Positions 1 through 11,884 are shown, counted from the stretch's first letter. The stretch is DNA of 64,000 nucleotides from Acanthochromis polyacanthus (GCF_021347895.1 NC_067120.1:16787361-16851360); one strand, 5' to 3'. Notes: generated by a model from the letters alone, not told the origin. Made by a program: numbers and translations.

Positions 1-1133
1 CTTAATTAAGCAGCAACTTTCAAGGCTGAAAAATTAAGCAAATGCAGAAGTGCCAAAAAACTGTAGGTCCTCGAACGTCCACTTGAGGGTGGCTTTAAAA
101 GCGAGTCAATCCAGATAGATCTCAGTGTTAAAATGTCCAAATTTACAGTAGAAATACAAGTGTTTACAGCCTGGTACGATAAACAGTTTGGTCTCTACAG
201 ATTACTGCTTTTATTTTGAGGCACTACCGACTACTGCTAATTCCACCACATATTCCCTCAGACATGCAATTGATCCTTGCTGCAACATTTTTCTCTAAAG
301 TGCTCTTTTGGCTATTTTTTTTTTTTTTTTACGAGTTTTGCTGTTGACTTCCCAGCAATACTTTATCAAAGAGCCTAAAAGATTGTGTGTAGGTTCTTCT
401 TTTGAGGATAGGAATGATGGTGATAAAGTTTGACATTATATCAATGGATCTCAGGCAATGTTGCGTGGAGTGTAATGAATTACTGTCTACAGGGAGTAAA
501 GTATTGCATTACTTTTTATGAAGCAGGAAGTATAGTGTATTACTGTTTTCGAAGAATGATCAAACATCTTGTTTGTGTATACTTCACTCTTTCACTTTCA
601 AATTTCAAATGCTTCATAGTCTTAACATGCTTGGAACTAGTGTTTTGCAGAATGACATTCACTGCCATGGTATTGGGGTGCAACTACAAAACTGGGTGAA
701 TTTAACCTTTAAGGTTAAAAATAACATCCCTCCATCCATTCTCTATACACCGCTTAATCCTCAGGCGGGTCACGGGGGGGGCTGGAGTTTATCCCAGCTG
801 ACTTAGGGTGAAGAGTGGGGACACCCTGGACAAGTCACCGGTCTATCCCAAGGCTACATATAGAGACAAACAATCACACTCACATTCACACCTATGGACA
901 ATTTCGAATCACCAGTTAACCTCAGCATGTTTTTGGTCTGTGGGAGGAAGCCAGAGTACCTGGAAAAAACCCATGCATGCACAGGGAGAACATGCAAACT
1001 TCATGCAGAAAGATCTCAGGCCAGGACGCGACCCGTGCTTACAACTTACGACTGAGCCTCTGTGCAACCCTAGAGATAACGTTTAATGCTAAATTTATAG
1101 ATTTATAGATTTTTTCTTTCCCTTCACCTTCAG
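1..1133 (+). other. PPM1H: PPM1H intron (3' part of a longer intron)
   Basis: This is non-coding sequence before the penultimate coding exon of PPM1H, which begins after the TTCAG acceptor at 1129-1133. The upstream exons lie left of the window. Positions 1-730 show nothing I recognise apart from a T-run near 317-330. The short open frames at 430-806 have no family resemblance and no coding look. A SINE-like repeat occupies about 732-1070 and is listed separately. Confidence 0.7.
732..1070 (-). repeat. SINE-like fish dispersed repeat, reverse copy
   Basis: The copy starts with CCATCCATTCTCTATACACC, followed by the 'gctggagtttatcccagctgac' type of sequence, a 'ggtctgtgggaggaagcc' segment and a 'cagggagaacatgcaaactt' segment. 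These blocks occur in the opposite orientation and in mirrored order in the copy at 50579-50943, so the two are the same family. The tRNA-like head should be at the high-coordinate end, but it is badly decayed here. The family is common in teleost genomes. The exact Repbase name is not claimed. Confidence 0.75.
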
Positions 1134-1804
1134 GTCAAATTTTACCCCTTAGCACAGTCTGAGCATGGAGCCGATGACGTTCTGGTGCTGGGAACCGACG
1201 GTCTGTGGGACGTCCTCTCCAACCAGGAAGTAGCCGAAGCAGTCAGCTGTTTCCTGGCGAACTGCGACCCCGACGACCAGCACAGGCACGTTTGCTCATC
1301 AGCCGCAGTCGGCAGTCAGAGCTGAACTTCCTCTCACCCCTGTCTTGTTTGGAGAGGATGAACACTGTTATCTTGTTGTAATTATGCAAATTTCCCAACA
1401 TTTAGATAAGTCATTTCTCTGATGTCGAGGAAAAGCTTGTAAGACTATTAACAGGACGCGGTGTCACTCCTGCTCCTGTGAGCGTAACTTCAAAAGTTCA
1501 CCATAATATTTTCAGATCTTCTGTTGTCATCTGACTGCGTGCAGATGTACTTAGTCAAATGCTGTGCATAATTATTATCTGCTCTGAACATTTATCTTAT
1601 TGAATAGCCCCATGCAACGACTGCAGCTTCACCATTTATCTCTTCTGTTGTATCAGGTACACAATGGCAGCTCAAGACCTGGTAATGAGAGCACGAGGGG
1701 TGCTGAAGGATCGAGGCTGGAGGATATCCAACGACAGATTAGGCTCTGGAGATGACATCTCTGTCTACATCATTCCCCTCATGTACGGTAACAAGCAGAA
1801 CTAG
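1134..1804 (+). CDS. PPM1H: Protein phosphatase PPM1H, last two coding exons (partial)
   Basis: Two exons join in frame: 1134-1285 and 1657-1804, with stop TAG at 1802-1804. The first encodes the PP2C motif DDVLVLGTDGLWDVLSNQEV, whose TDGLWD block carries a metal-binding aspartate. The second encodes YTMAAQDLVMRARG, DRGWRISNDRLGSGDDISV and the C-terminal tail ending in GNKQN. The GSGDDISV block is the final PP2C motif. PPM1H is a magnesium/manganese-dependent serine/threonine phosphatase; the mammalian enzyme removes phosphate from Rab GTPases phosphorylated by LRRK2. The paralogue PPM1J is less like this tail as I remember it, and the MON2/let-7i neighbourhood supports PPM1H. The intron starts with GC, not GT: exon ...CACAG, then GCACGT. 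Only that GC donor keeps the frame. Upstream exons are outside the window. Confidence 0.9.
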
Positions 1805-3152
1805 CCGAGCTACGAAACGACAACCACCACAGCAGCGCAGCCCCGCCTTGTCCTTCCAACTTTACTTGTGCAGTTTCCCTCATCCCTTGTTCTCTTTTAA
1901 AAGTGCTTTAGTGTGGACTTCCTCCTTTGTTGAGGGGTCCGAGCTGTTTCTGGCCAGATATGGGATTTCTGGCCCCTTGATCACCCTCAATTAGGGTGAT
2001 CTCTATTTGACTGCTTCTTTTTTATGGATAAAAGTGAGTTGTTGTTTTTTTTTTGTTCAGCCTCGAGGAAGCCATCATGAACTTTGTTGCGGGGAACAGC
2101 TGAAGAGCCCGGACTCTCGTAGATGAGATGATGATGCGCATCTCAGGATCGCTGTTAGTAACTAATGCACAATATTTATAAATGTGAAAATGTAAATATT
2201 CCTTCTGAGACGTATGACATTTGATAAGTGTGTTTGGTTGAACACCTGTACAGTGTAAAGAAAAAAAAACTAACCTGAAGACTGATGTCTTGTATATATT
2301 AATCGCACCTCCTCTGTTCCCATGTGGGTTTTTAATTCATTTGAATTTTGCCAGTCATAATTGTAGTCACCTGTTGAAAGGTTAAAAAAAAAAAACAGAA
2401 ACTTGCGAGCCTTATCTAGACTGTTGCTTCTCATAATGCTGCAGGTGTGTTTTTGTTCATTTGCACTGCAACACTGCTTCCACTGAAACTGAAGAAACCC
2501 ATTTATGAAGAATAGACTGGCATGATGAGCCAACTTTAAGGTTTTGGCTATGTGAGACCAAGAAGACTTTCTCCTGCACTCGTTCTCCACCAGCCTCTGA
2601 AATGTCTTCCTTTTATCCTCTTTAAGACATGGTGTCATTGTCCTCTTTAAGCGGCTGTTTGCATGCTACATCAGGTGTGTTATCACCTGCTACCTGTGCC
2701 ATTATTAACTTGCATTGTCACACTTTATACATAGAGTTCTAAACTTTTGTCAGATGTTTGTGCCCATTGGAAGAAACTGATCCATAGGAATAACCGGTGC
2801 CTCTAACAATACTCTGATTTTTAACATCATTTTTAGTAAAAGTAACACTCATCATTGCTGACGGTAAATCGACAACTCTGACCTTATGTGTCTCAATACT
2901 GTTCTCTGATTCAGCGGTTTTAGTTCATTTAGATGTTACTCTTTTTATCTTTACTGCTGTACAAGTGACAGAAGCTAATGGAACAGAGTATCTCGATGTA
3001 TAAATGTAAATAATGTTTTCAGTGGACCCTTCTTTCTTTTACTGTAAGTGATGTACATCTTGCAGAAACCAAAACTCGTAATTTGTACTGTTTTAGAAAC
3101 CTAGAAACAGTGTAAAAAATGGTTTAAAGGCTTACTTTTCTGCTCTATTAAA
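1805..3152 (+). other. PPM1H: Probable PPM1H 3' untranslated region
   Basis: This AT-rich sequence follows the PPM1H stop codon without any coding look. A possible poly(A) signal, ATTAAA, lies at 3147-3152. The true end of the transcript cannot be fixed from sequence alone, and earlier or later ends are possible. Confidence 0.4.
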
Positions 3153-4922
3153 AAAAGTGACAATTTCTGACCTCTTAATCGCCCTTTTTTCCACTTTACT
3201 TTGCGTCATTGATTTTTAAAAATAGCATGTAATTGTGTAGTACGAGGGAAAGTAAGATATGAATAGTTGATTGATCTTGGCTCAGGGTGTACACACAAGG
3301 AGAAAAACAGAAACATTACTCAACACTCGCTGTCCAGGGCCAACAACAGCCGTTCTAGCAAATGGATTTCTTGGTAACTTTAAAACATGAATATAATTTC
3401 TGTTAGACTAAAACTTAAGGTGAGACACTGCAGACAGATTTTCCTGGCGGGCACATTTTGCTGCCTTGTGTTGTCCTGCACGTCAAAATTGACCTATTTT
3501 AAAGTTTGAAATGTGGGGAAAAAGATTTTCACAGTTAAACTTCTGATAGCCACATTTTCAACATTTTCATGAAATCTTTGAACATTTTTTGGTGGAAAAA
3601 AATAAATGTTAAAAATGCTTCTTGAGAACATTCACACAAAAAAATCCAGTGAAATTTGTTCGATATTGATTGATTTTTTTTTTTGTGTGAACGTTCTTAA
3701 AGAAAATATTAGAAGTTTTACTGATGTATACGTACTCACTTTAGATATTTTCAGGATTTTTTGAAGATTTTTACTCCTTTTTTGAAAACATTTACAAGAA
3801 TTTTCTTGCCACATTTGGGAGATTTTTTTTCAAATAAAACTTTTGAGGGAAAGCTTTAAGGAATTATTGGAATTTTCTTCCTGAAGGTTTTGCAAATTTT
3901 CAGAAATTTGGGGAATTTATTGCTGGATTTTTGGATTTTTTTTCAGACAAGGAAACAATATTTTTTGGTGCCCATAAATGAGGACATCAGGAGAGTTAAT
4001 GAGTTACTTTTTAAAAAATTATTATTTTTTACCTTATTTACTTGTAATATCTCCCATAGACTGGTCTACCAATAATCAAATGATTGACCAACACTTGGTT
4101 GAAACTGCGTCTAAACTGCTATTAAATTCTGCATCTGTATGCAAATATTTGTATGTAAAATCCCAAAAATGTTACAGGAAAGGTTGGCTTGAATGGCAGC
4201 AAACTCTCTTTCACTCCAGCAACTGTGCAGAATAAGACCATCACCAGTCTGACAAACTGTGTCAAGTTAGTCCTGAAGCAAAATGTGGATGAAGGGTATT
4301 AGTTCACAGAATAGCCTGATAGAATGATAGATTTCATGGTGGAGGCTACTCCGAAGGGTATAATCCGACACCGAAGACACACACGCACGCACAAGTGATA
4401 TAAGAAACTTGGTAACCCGACAAAAGAAAACTGCACGTCTCCCATTTTAATTGTTCTTTCTCTTTAATGTGTCACATAAATAAGTCAAAGTGTGTTCGTG
4501 TCAGGCGAAGAAATGCAGGTGAGGAATGAAAAGGAATAGCCCCCTTGCTTTTAAGTAAGACTTGTGCAATACTAGAGTCCTGCTGAAATGATGCAACACC
4601 AAATACTTGGAATGCCTGAGAGACCAAAGATGTAAATCAAACCTCAGGATAAAGCCTTCATGGTTCAACATGACAAGAGAATCTGATGGAAAGAGATGCA
4701 TTCCAGAGTGAGAAGGACGAGGAAATCTGATCCGAGGTTCTTTGGTACAAGACAACTTACCACATAAACACGAGAGGTGACAATATATTAGGAACACTTT
4801 CAAGGGAAATGCAGTCCAATCATGACCCTCTATGACCCCAATAATAAACAAATGAAATGTAGAGAATTACACGGCAGAGCTGTTGCATTGGATTGCTTTC
4901 ATTTCACAGGTGTATCTATTAA
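3153..4922. other. Intergenic, AT-rich, no gene recognised
   Basis: This stretch is strongly T/A-rich with many runs of T, especially 3520-4050. The open frames here (for example 3632-3814 and 4501-4851) are low in complexity or lack any recognisable domain. I see no RNA gene or clear repeat boundary in it. Confidence 0.5.
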
Positions 4923-6966
4923 CAGGGGCGGATCCAGATTAATTTTAGTGGGGGGGCACGGGGGATACAACAGATATTTTGGGGGGCCACCGAAAAGTTG
5001 TAAGAAAAAGTGAAAGCTGCTACCGACCTCTTGCTTTTACAAAGTATTTTTCATGGTTTTTCTTTGGCTCTTTAACCCAATAGGAAAGCTGAAAATTGTG
5101 ACCTTTTCATTTTGGACTGTTAACATTCAAATTATGATGGACTTGTTTCCTTGTTTATGTGTTCATGTATCTTGTAATGTTGGAGTAATTCATATACGTT
5201 GGAAAACACATTTTCTTTGTCCATTAATCTGTTGATTGTTTTCTCCAGTAATTCATTTCTTGTTTCGGTTTATAAAATGTCAAACCCAAATATATTCAGT
5301 TTACTGTCATAAAAAACAAAAAGATTTATATTCATGATGCAGCAATCCGGCAGTTTTTCACTTTTTATCTTAGTTTAGTCAGAAAGATAGTTGATAATGT
5401 GTGAACTGTTGCAGCTTGTGAGTCGTAAAAGGTTTTAATCTTTGGGGCCGAGTGTCAGACAACATTTAGAAACCAACATCAACAAAACACTCAACAAAGA
5501 TTTGAACATCATTAAAGGGAAATCCAAGTTTTGAATGACAATGTCTAAATAAAGGACATTTATTTCCAACGTAAATGTGTGACATTCATCTTCTGGGGCT
5601 TTCTCTTCACACCGTCTTCCACCTGGACTGGTTTGGTCAGGAGCATGTGCACAGACCTGACCGTGAACACTGTTGACACATACCTGAGGGAGCCAACAGT
5701 TCCATTATTGGTGGTAGTAATAGTAATGCGACTCCTACTATAAGTAGTGGTAGTACATTGACTATTGCTGCTGATAATTAGCCTAGCCACGCTAGACAAC
5801 CCACAGCAACGATGCTCCTAAAACTGGCCGGACGAATCACCATGAAGTGTAGAGTCAGAAGGCGGCTGCAACTAAGTGACGACAGAGGCGCCACGATTCT
5901 GACAGAAACAACCGGAAACAACTAGCCTAGCCGTGCCAGACAACCCACGGCAACAAATTCAATTCTCTGCCAGGGTCGACAACAAAAACGACAACAGTCG
6001 TTGAGCTCCATTCGCACCGACTCTGAATAATCTTTCTGTTAACATGTCTGTAATATACTTGAGCTTCACCCATTGACTGTATAAATAAGGATTCACCAAA
6101 CTACCACATCCTCTGATTACCAGCGCTCTAGGAGCCTATTCGTTGCGCTGATTGGTTGTATACCTACCCAATTGCTGCAGAGTGATTTGATAGACAACCT
6201 TTTAGCCCGCCTCCCTCCCTGTCCAGCGTGCCTAGACCCTTGCGTCTTCAGAGCATGGGTCTAGCGCGGCTAGGCCAGCTGATAATATCACTGCTACTAC
6301 AACTTGTGGTACTATTGCAAATGTTGATTCTACGACTATTTATACTACTACTGCTTGTACAACTGTACGACAGCTACTCGTCTGGTATTTGGTTATCAAG
6401 CTGCTAGCTGGCGTTAGTGTTTTGCTAGTAGCTAACTAGTTAGCTCTCATAGACTGGAAGCTCTCAACAAGATTTAATAATGAATAAAGAGCCATAAACT
6501 ATTCTTACCTATGAAAAGTCATTCCAAGTTTCCTAGTCTCAATCCTACAACGTAGTCTGCAATTGTATGCAGCTCAGTGAGCCTGCATACTGGTTGTTTT
6601 CATTTTCATGCTGTCTGATTCACATCTATGTTCACTAGTCTGGTCCAATGCAGTTACGTACTGAGAAACGGCCACAGTCTTCTTACCGCAAAGGTACAAA
6701 GCTGCTCATCTTCTCCTCCGGCATCAGGAAACCTCTTAAAAGCATCTTCAAATCCAAACGAAATACAATCAAAAGATCAAACTAACATCATTCATTGGTG
6801 CAGTCAGACAATGAAGTTGCGTTCATGAGCATCGGAAATCGGAGTATCAGGAATGTAAATTTCCAACGAAAATATTTTTGGGGGGAACGGGGTGGCCAAT
6901 CAGACCACGGGGAGGGGGGGTGGCACTGCCCCCCCCACCCCGTGCACCCACAGAAGATCGCCACTG
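4923..6966. mobile_element. Probable non-autonomous hAT-like element
   Basis: The left end reads CAGGGGCGGATC and the right end, read inward on the other strand, CAGTGGCGATC, so the termini are imperfect inverted repeats. Just inside both ends are G-rich blocks typical of a common fish repeat (left 4951-4990, right 6881-6950). The flanking 8-mers are TCTATTAA and CCTATCAG, which match at five positions, as expected for an old 8-bp hAT target duplication. No transposase is visible inside. It contains degenerate ACT/ATT triplet repeats near 5700-5770 and 6284-6360, split by the inserted element at 5779-6277. The two ends could instead belong to separate solo copies. Confidence 0.5.
5779..6277. 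mobile_element. Nested MITE with perfect 9-bp target duplication
   Basis: The 499-bp insert is flanked on both sides by GCTGATAAT (5770-5778 and 6278-6286). Its termini are inverted repeats: left TAGCCTAGCCACGCTAGAC, and right, read on the other strand, TGGCCTAGCCGCGCTAGAC, with 17 of 19 bases matching. A second copy of the left-end motif occurs internally near 5930-5960, so the element may be partly duplicated. It has no coding capacity. The 9-bp duplication would fit a Mutator-like element, and an 8-bp reading would fit hAT. The superfamily is left open. Confidence 0.75.
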
Positions 6967-9900
6967 CCTATCAGAAAGCCCAATGTGTATATAACTACTG
7001 CTCTCAAACGTTAAGTGTGGATCTGCATGTCAGTTTTACGACTTTATGGTGGATTTAAGGTCTCTGGATTGGTTAATAGTGTTTTATTGGCTATTCCCCT
7101 GAAACTGAGGCAGCATAATGTACTACAGACATCTTTAACCTAATTGTTCCTCTGCAATGACGGAAATGTTTTACAAGTGCCATTTCTCTGTCTGTCAGTG
7201 AGATTACACAAAAACTAGCAGCACAAATTTCCTGAAACTTATTAGGCAGATGAAGCAGGACTTAAAAAAAAGAATGAATTAAATTTTGTGGCAGATCTGG
7301 ATCAAGACACGGGGGTAGCCTTAGCACAGGACTGAACTGTCCCAATGCTTTTCTAGTTTCCATCTTTTTCTGGCCTAACATGTCAAAATGACCTCTATAC
7401 AGGGTTTGATAAAGTTTCTTGCCTTGAAAATGACAGATAAAGGAATACAAATAGCTTAACTGCTGGGCAGGCGAAGTTGAAAAGACCAGGGCCCTATAGA
7501 AATATGAATGCTATTTTTCTTTGCATTTTGGCCTTTTGCCCTCGTGTAAACACTGTTTTAGTTCGTTGAAAAATCACTTTGTAGTAAACTCATACCAAGG
7601 AGAAGACATTCAGAAACTCTTTGCACTGTTGACTTGTATGTCAGAGTGTGCAGAGTTGCCTTCTTTGTTTACATCAGGTCATTTTGTGAAACAGTACAAA
7701 CGACCAAAATAGCACTGCTGCTAAGCTTAATTTATATGTTTACACTGCACTGAAGACCAGATGCATTAGAATTAGTCAACACATATGATTTCACCGTCCC
7801 TTAATGCACTACTGTTGGTAATCTACCAGAACTGGTAAAAACTTTTTTCCAGGCTTCTATTGGCCAGCATTGCTCTGGTGTGACGGATATAAGGCTACTT
7901 GCTGGTTAGGCATGCTCCTGATAGTGCTTCAGTTGTTTTGTTCTTGCATTTTAATGTGCACTAAGCCCAGGTTTCACGCAGTCTTCACACATTTAATTGG
8001 TATCAATGTGCTTAATGTGTCAGGCTGTTTGCACCTGAGATCAATTCATAAGCGCTGCTGCACAATAGCATTTATTATTTACAAGGAGTTCTGACTTCAT
8101 TTTGAAAAGTAAACAAGGTCCTGTGGCTTTTTCAGCTCATAAAATCAAGTGCTGTATTTTTATTATCAGTTTTGTCTCCTATCATTGTTCATTTTCTGTT
8201 ATTTCCTTGTATTTCTCATTTATTTTTCAGTAGATTTGGAAGATAGTGTCTAAAATAATGCTGAATAAGTGAGTGGATGGCAAATAACAGAGCAGTGAGC
8301 CAGGAAATGTTTATCAATGACATTTTTAATCATTGTTATCATTTATGTTGTCCATTGCACATGTAAAGGCGAGGCGATTTGAGCATTACATACATGTATA
8401 CCTTTGTGAATGCTTTAGCACACATTTAGAAGATGATAAAGTGCTGTCGTGGGAGTCTCACACTCTTGGGTCCTCTGCAGGAGCTGCAGGGCCATCTGGT
8501 CCCCACAGGCCAGCGTCGCATCCTCCTTCAGGCCGGCCAGCACTGATCTGGCACTCCACTCCCACTCTCCACACGCGTGTGTGTGTGTGTGGTCCAGATT
8601 GGATGACGGCAATGATGAAACAATCATTCCTGTGGGCGGCTTGTTTTTCCAAGGTCACAGCACTCCCACCCCACCCATGGATAGATCTGAGGGAGATGCT
8701 GAGCAGGCTTGGACCGAGATACTCATCTCTTGTAATGGAAAGGTGGCATGGCACTTCACTGCAATGCAACATGGGATAACCGAGGCCACAGCCTTGAAGG
8801 ATCCTTTCACAGGAGAACAAAGGTTGCTTTTTCTTACATATTAATTTTTACATAGGTTTTATTCCTGGCATTCAAATCTACGCCATGCAAATGAGTGAAA
8901 CTGTTCATTAGTGATCCAAAACCAAAGGATATTTCATTTATATAATGCTAGACATAAAATATAAACAGCAATTCCTCACATGTGAATAACAAGTAAAAGT
9001 GTTTGCAGAAAAAAAAAATGCCGAAAACGATTCATCAATTTTCAAAACAGTTGCCAAACAATTTCTTGCTAATTATTTCTACTCCGCTTGTTGGTGTTAA
9101 TTATTTTCAGACTGCTCAGTCAATTAGTAGTGAAATTCTGAAAAAACAGCATTTACAAGTACAGCTATTACTGGCAGGTTGCTTTAAACAAACATGAATC
9201 AGCAACAGTTTGGCTGAATTATGGAGTTGTCTTTTAAGTGACATTTGATTGGGTTTGGATGTTAAATGGGAGAAATGGCTGCATTTCTGTGTTTTTACAT
9301 TTTAACTATTCAGTCAGATAAACAAAGGCGGCGTTGCGTGGAGCCATTTGATGACAGAACGCACACATGCGGTCGACTGTCCTGTCAGGACAATGGTGCG
9401 GCTGCTTCGGCGGTGCAGCTGTGATACCCATCTGAGGGGGCACATTTTCCACAGGAGGCTCTAATTTACTGCTTCGGGGCTTCGGCTGCCTCCGGTATGA
9501 TTTATCTGCAGCCCAGCTCAAACGAGAGCTTCGACACAAGATGGATGGGGGGGACAGTGTGGGCTGCTCACTGATCCATAGGCTGGCTCTCCTTACAGTC
9601 AGGATATGATAAATGATGTTTGGCTTTGCCCGTGAGGCCGGAATACTTGTATTTCTTACACAAGACAGACACTGATTTGAATATAATGCAGACCTGCAGG
9701 AGCTGCTCTGCTCAACAGGAATGACAACAATGAGCGGTTTATTTACTAAGCAAAAGGAAAGACACTGTTTCTGTGCAACCTACGATGAGTAGCAGGAGTA
9801 GAATGCATTGTGTAATATCGGCACAGATGCTAGTGGGCAGAACTGTGGCCCAGGATGAACATAACTCCATCATAACACACTATCAAGTGTGAACTCATAA

Positions 9901-10867
9901 ATATTTCATGGGAGTCTTCTTGGAAGGTCAAAGCAGGATTCAATCTTCAGTCAGGGAGTGAATGAGCTGTGGGGCAGGACTGCTGCAGCCCCCCTGCACG
10001 ATCTCATCGACTCAGTGCTGCCAGCCAATCAAAGCTCATTGTATATTCTGGTCGCCACCCCCCATCACGAGACCCCCTGACGGCTACATCCTAATGTGCT
10101 CCAGAGCAGCCAGATGCTGCCGGGCAGCCGAGGGACGATTTCAAAAGGTTAACTCACAAACGCATGGCCGACATCAGCTCTGAGAGGAAGAGGAGGAGGA
10201 AGAGGAGGACACTGCTGCTCCAAAAGCCTGTGGGGGGGTCAGGTCATGTGTTTGCGGACACACACGCATAGGAAGAAGCAGCAGCAGATTTAGCGTGACA
10301 AGCAGATGATGAGACGCGCAGATTGATGGTCCGCGCGCTGCGTAAAAAGAGGCGTTCAAGTACAGGAGGAGCATCCGACGGTATGCAGCAGCAGCAGCAG
10401 CGGTATTAACAAAGGACACGGAGCCACGAAGCCGTGCGTATCAGAGCAGATGTATTGTAGGACACCTCTGTGGGCAGCAGGAGCCACGTCACCCTTCTGC
10501 TCATAGCAACAGTCCCGTTGACCTACATGCTTTTCTACAGTCCGCCGGAGCTGCTGCCGCTGGAAAGAAAAAAACCCTTAAGCAAATCCACACATCACCC
10601 CTGCACATTTTAACATGTGCATAGCAAATTAGTCAAACTTGCATATCCGATGCAGGCAAGATTTATCGCCAGTCCTGCAAAGAAAAGATCAAATAAGCTG
10701 ATTAAATGAAAACTATATACAGACAAAGTGCTTTTCCCCCCTCCTCCCCTTCCCACGTTCAGACTATTTTATTGCATGAAACATGATACAAAGTCACAAA
10801 ATGCAACCTCGATTTAGATTACACTGAAAATACAGCTTCGGATGCAACACTTAGCGGCGTGCATTAC
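6967..10867. other. Non-coding region downstream of the let-7i host exon
   Basis: I recognise no protein-coding gene here. There is a short GT run at 8577-8591 and a GAG-rich purine stretch near 10183-10210. The overlapping frames at 8333-8844 on both strands and the frames at 9306-9539 and 9962-10419 show no recognisable domain; some are serine- or alanine-rich products of triplet-like repeats. On the - strand this segment would be intron or later exons of the let-7i host transcript. Confidence 0.5.
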
Positions 10868-11250
10868 CTGCGAATACCCGTTAAAAGAGCGTCGGGGAAC
10901 CGGGGAGGGAGGATTTCTCCGTCGGCTGGAGCGGAGGCACCAGCACTAGCAAGGCAGTAGCTTGCGCAGTCATCTCCATAGCGGGCAGTGTCACAACCCA
11001 GCCAACAGCACAAACTACTACCTCAGCCAGTACGTGGTTTTTCAACAGGCGAGAAGAAAACTGTGCATTTTTTTTGCAAATAAATACCGAAAAGAAAAAT
11101 GCAAAGACTCCGGCGACGTTCCCACGCAGCCGAGGATGGTCCGTTCTTCTCGCGCTCCGCTCCTCTCCAGTGTGCAGACTTGAAATAAGAGGGAAACCCC
11201 GCCCTAGCAGACCTGCTTCTCCCCCCCTCTGCTCTCCTCCCTCCCTCCCT
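10868..11250 (-). ncRNA. Probable first exon of the let-7i host transcript
   Basis: On the - strand the let-7i hairpin is followed, about 70 bases on, by a good splice donor: TTCGCAG then GTAATG, with the exon ending at 10868. The region upstream of the hairpin is GC/CpG-richer than its surroundings and ends in a purine-rich tract, which fits a promoter and first exon. A 32-codon open frame starts at an ATG near 10982 and reads through the let-7i 3p arm, but it has no sign of being a conserved protein. The upstream limit (11250) is a guess. In mammals let-7i is also made from a non-coding host RNA between MON2 and PPM1H. Confidence 0.45.
10939..11030 (-). ncRNA. let-7i: let-7i microRNA precursor
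   Basis: The - strand carries the 22-nt let-7i-5p sequence at 11004-11025, beginning with the let-7 family seed GAGGTAG after an initial T and continuing TAGTTTGTGCTGTT. The matching 3p strand (starting CTGCGCAAGCTACTG) is at 10948-10969. The arms pair across a loop that begins TGGCTGGGTTGTGACA, so the whole hairpin spans about 92 nt. As I recall the human precursor, it differs by only a few loop bases. let-7 microRNAs repress targets such as LIN28 and HMGA2 and mark differentiation. Position between MON2 and PPM1H, on the MON2 strand, matches the human locus. Confidence 0.97.
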
Positions 11251-11290
11251 CATCCCTCCCTCCTCATCCCTCCCTCCTCGTCTTCTTCAA
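11215..11290 (-). promoter_or_regulatory. Pyrimidine/purine tract with G-runs upstream of let-7i
   Basis: The + strand shows repeated CTCCCTCC and CATCCCTCC units, so the - strand has many closely spaced GGG runs. The spacing fits a G-quadruplex or triplex-forming tract. It sits about 200-250 bases upstream of the let-7i hairpin, at the 5' edge of the CpG-richer block, where the host promoter would be expected. A regulatory role is inference. Confidence 0.4.
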
Positions 11291-11884
11291 CCACAAAATG
11301 CTCCTTTCCCCTCATATGACCCACCGGATGATCCCAAAGCTAGGGTGCAGGGACCTCCGGGAGCACTTAGAGGGAGCACTGGGGGTCCCCGTAGCACGCA
11401 CTGCTGTTTTAGTTTGCAAAAATCGTGGTTTGCTTTTCCCCTGGAAATGCTTTTTCAGTGTGGAGAGGAGCTTTCTGTTGCTCAGGTTCCCCTCGTTGAA
11501 ACTATAACCCCACCTACTGTACAGCATTGACACATCACACAGAGATGAGGCTCAGTGTTCAAAAGATCCTCTTTGAAATGCCCCTCATATGCAAGGTTTG
11601 ATTCATTATTACAAAGATTAAACATATTTTTATAGTTCTTCAATGCCACACCCTGCTAAATTAAATGCATGTTTGGGGGATTCTCAGTATGTTAATAATC
11701 TATAACAATATGGATTAATATGCTAAGTGATGAAACTGCGCAGATTTGGCCATATTACAGGATTATAATCGTCTGTCAACATGCTACTGCAGCTAATGAT
11801 TATTACAGTATAGGCCACTGGGCAATGGAGCTGAAAAGTCTAGTAGATAAAACGTATTTCATCTAATAATTATCCATGGTATTT
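11261..11884. other. Intergenic, nothing recognised
   Basis: No gene or clear repeat was seen. The short frames at 11298-11533 on both strands overlap each other and look incidental. Confidence 0.4.

Noticed and set aside
1281..1289. GT donor at 1289-1290 for the PPM1H intron (exon ending CACAGGCAC)
   Set aside because: It would put the last exon out of frame and destroy the YTMAAQDLVMRARG block; the GC donor at 1286 keeps it.
8333..8844. Overlapping frames of 120-148 codons on both strands
   Set aside because: They overlap one another in at least four registers and contain a GT microsatellite, with no recognisable domain or splice structure.
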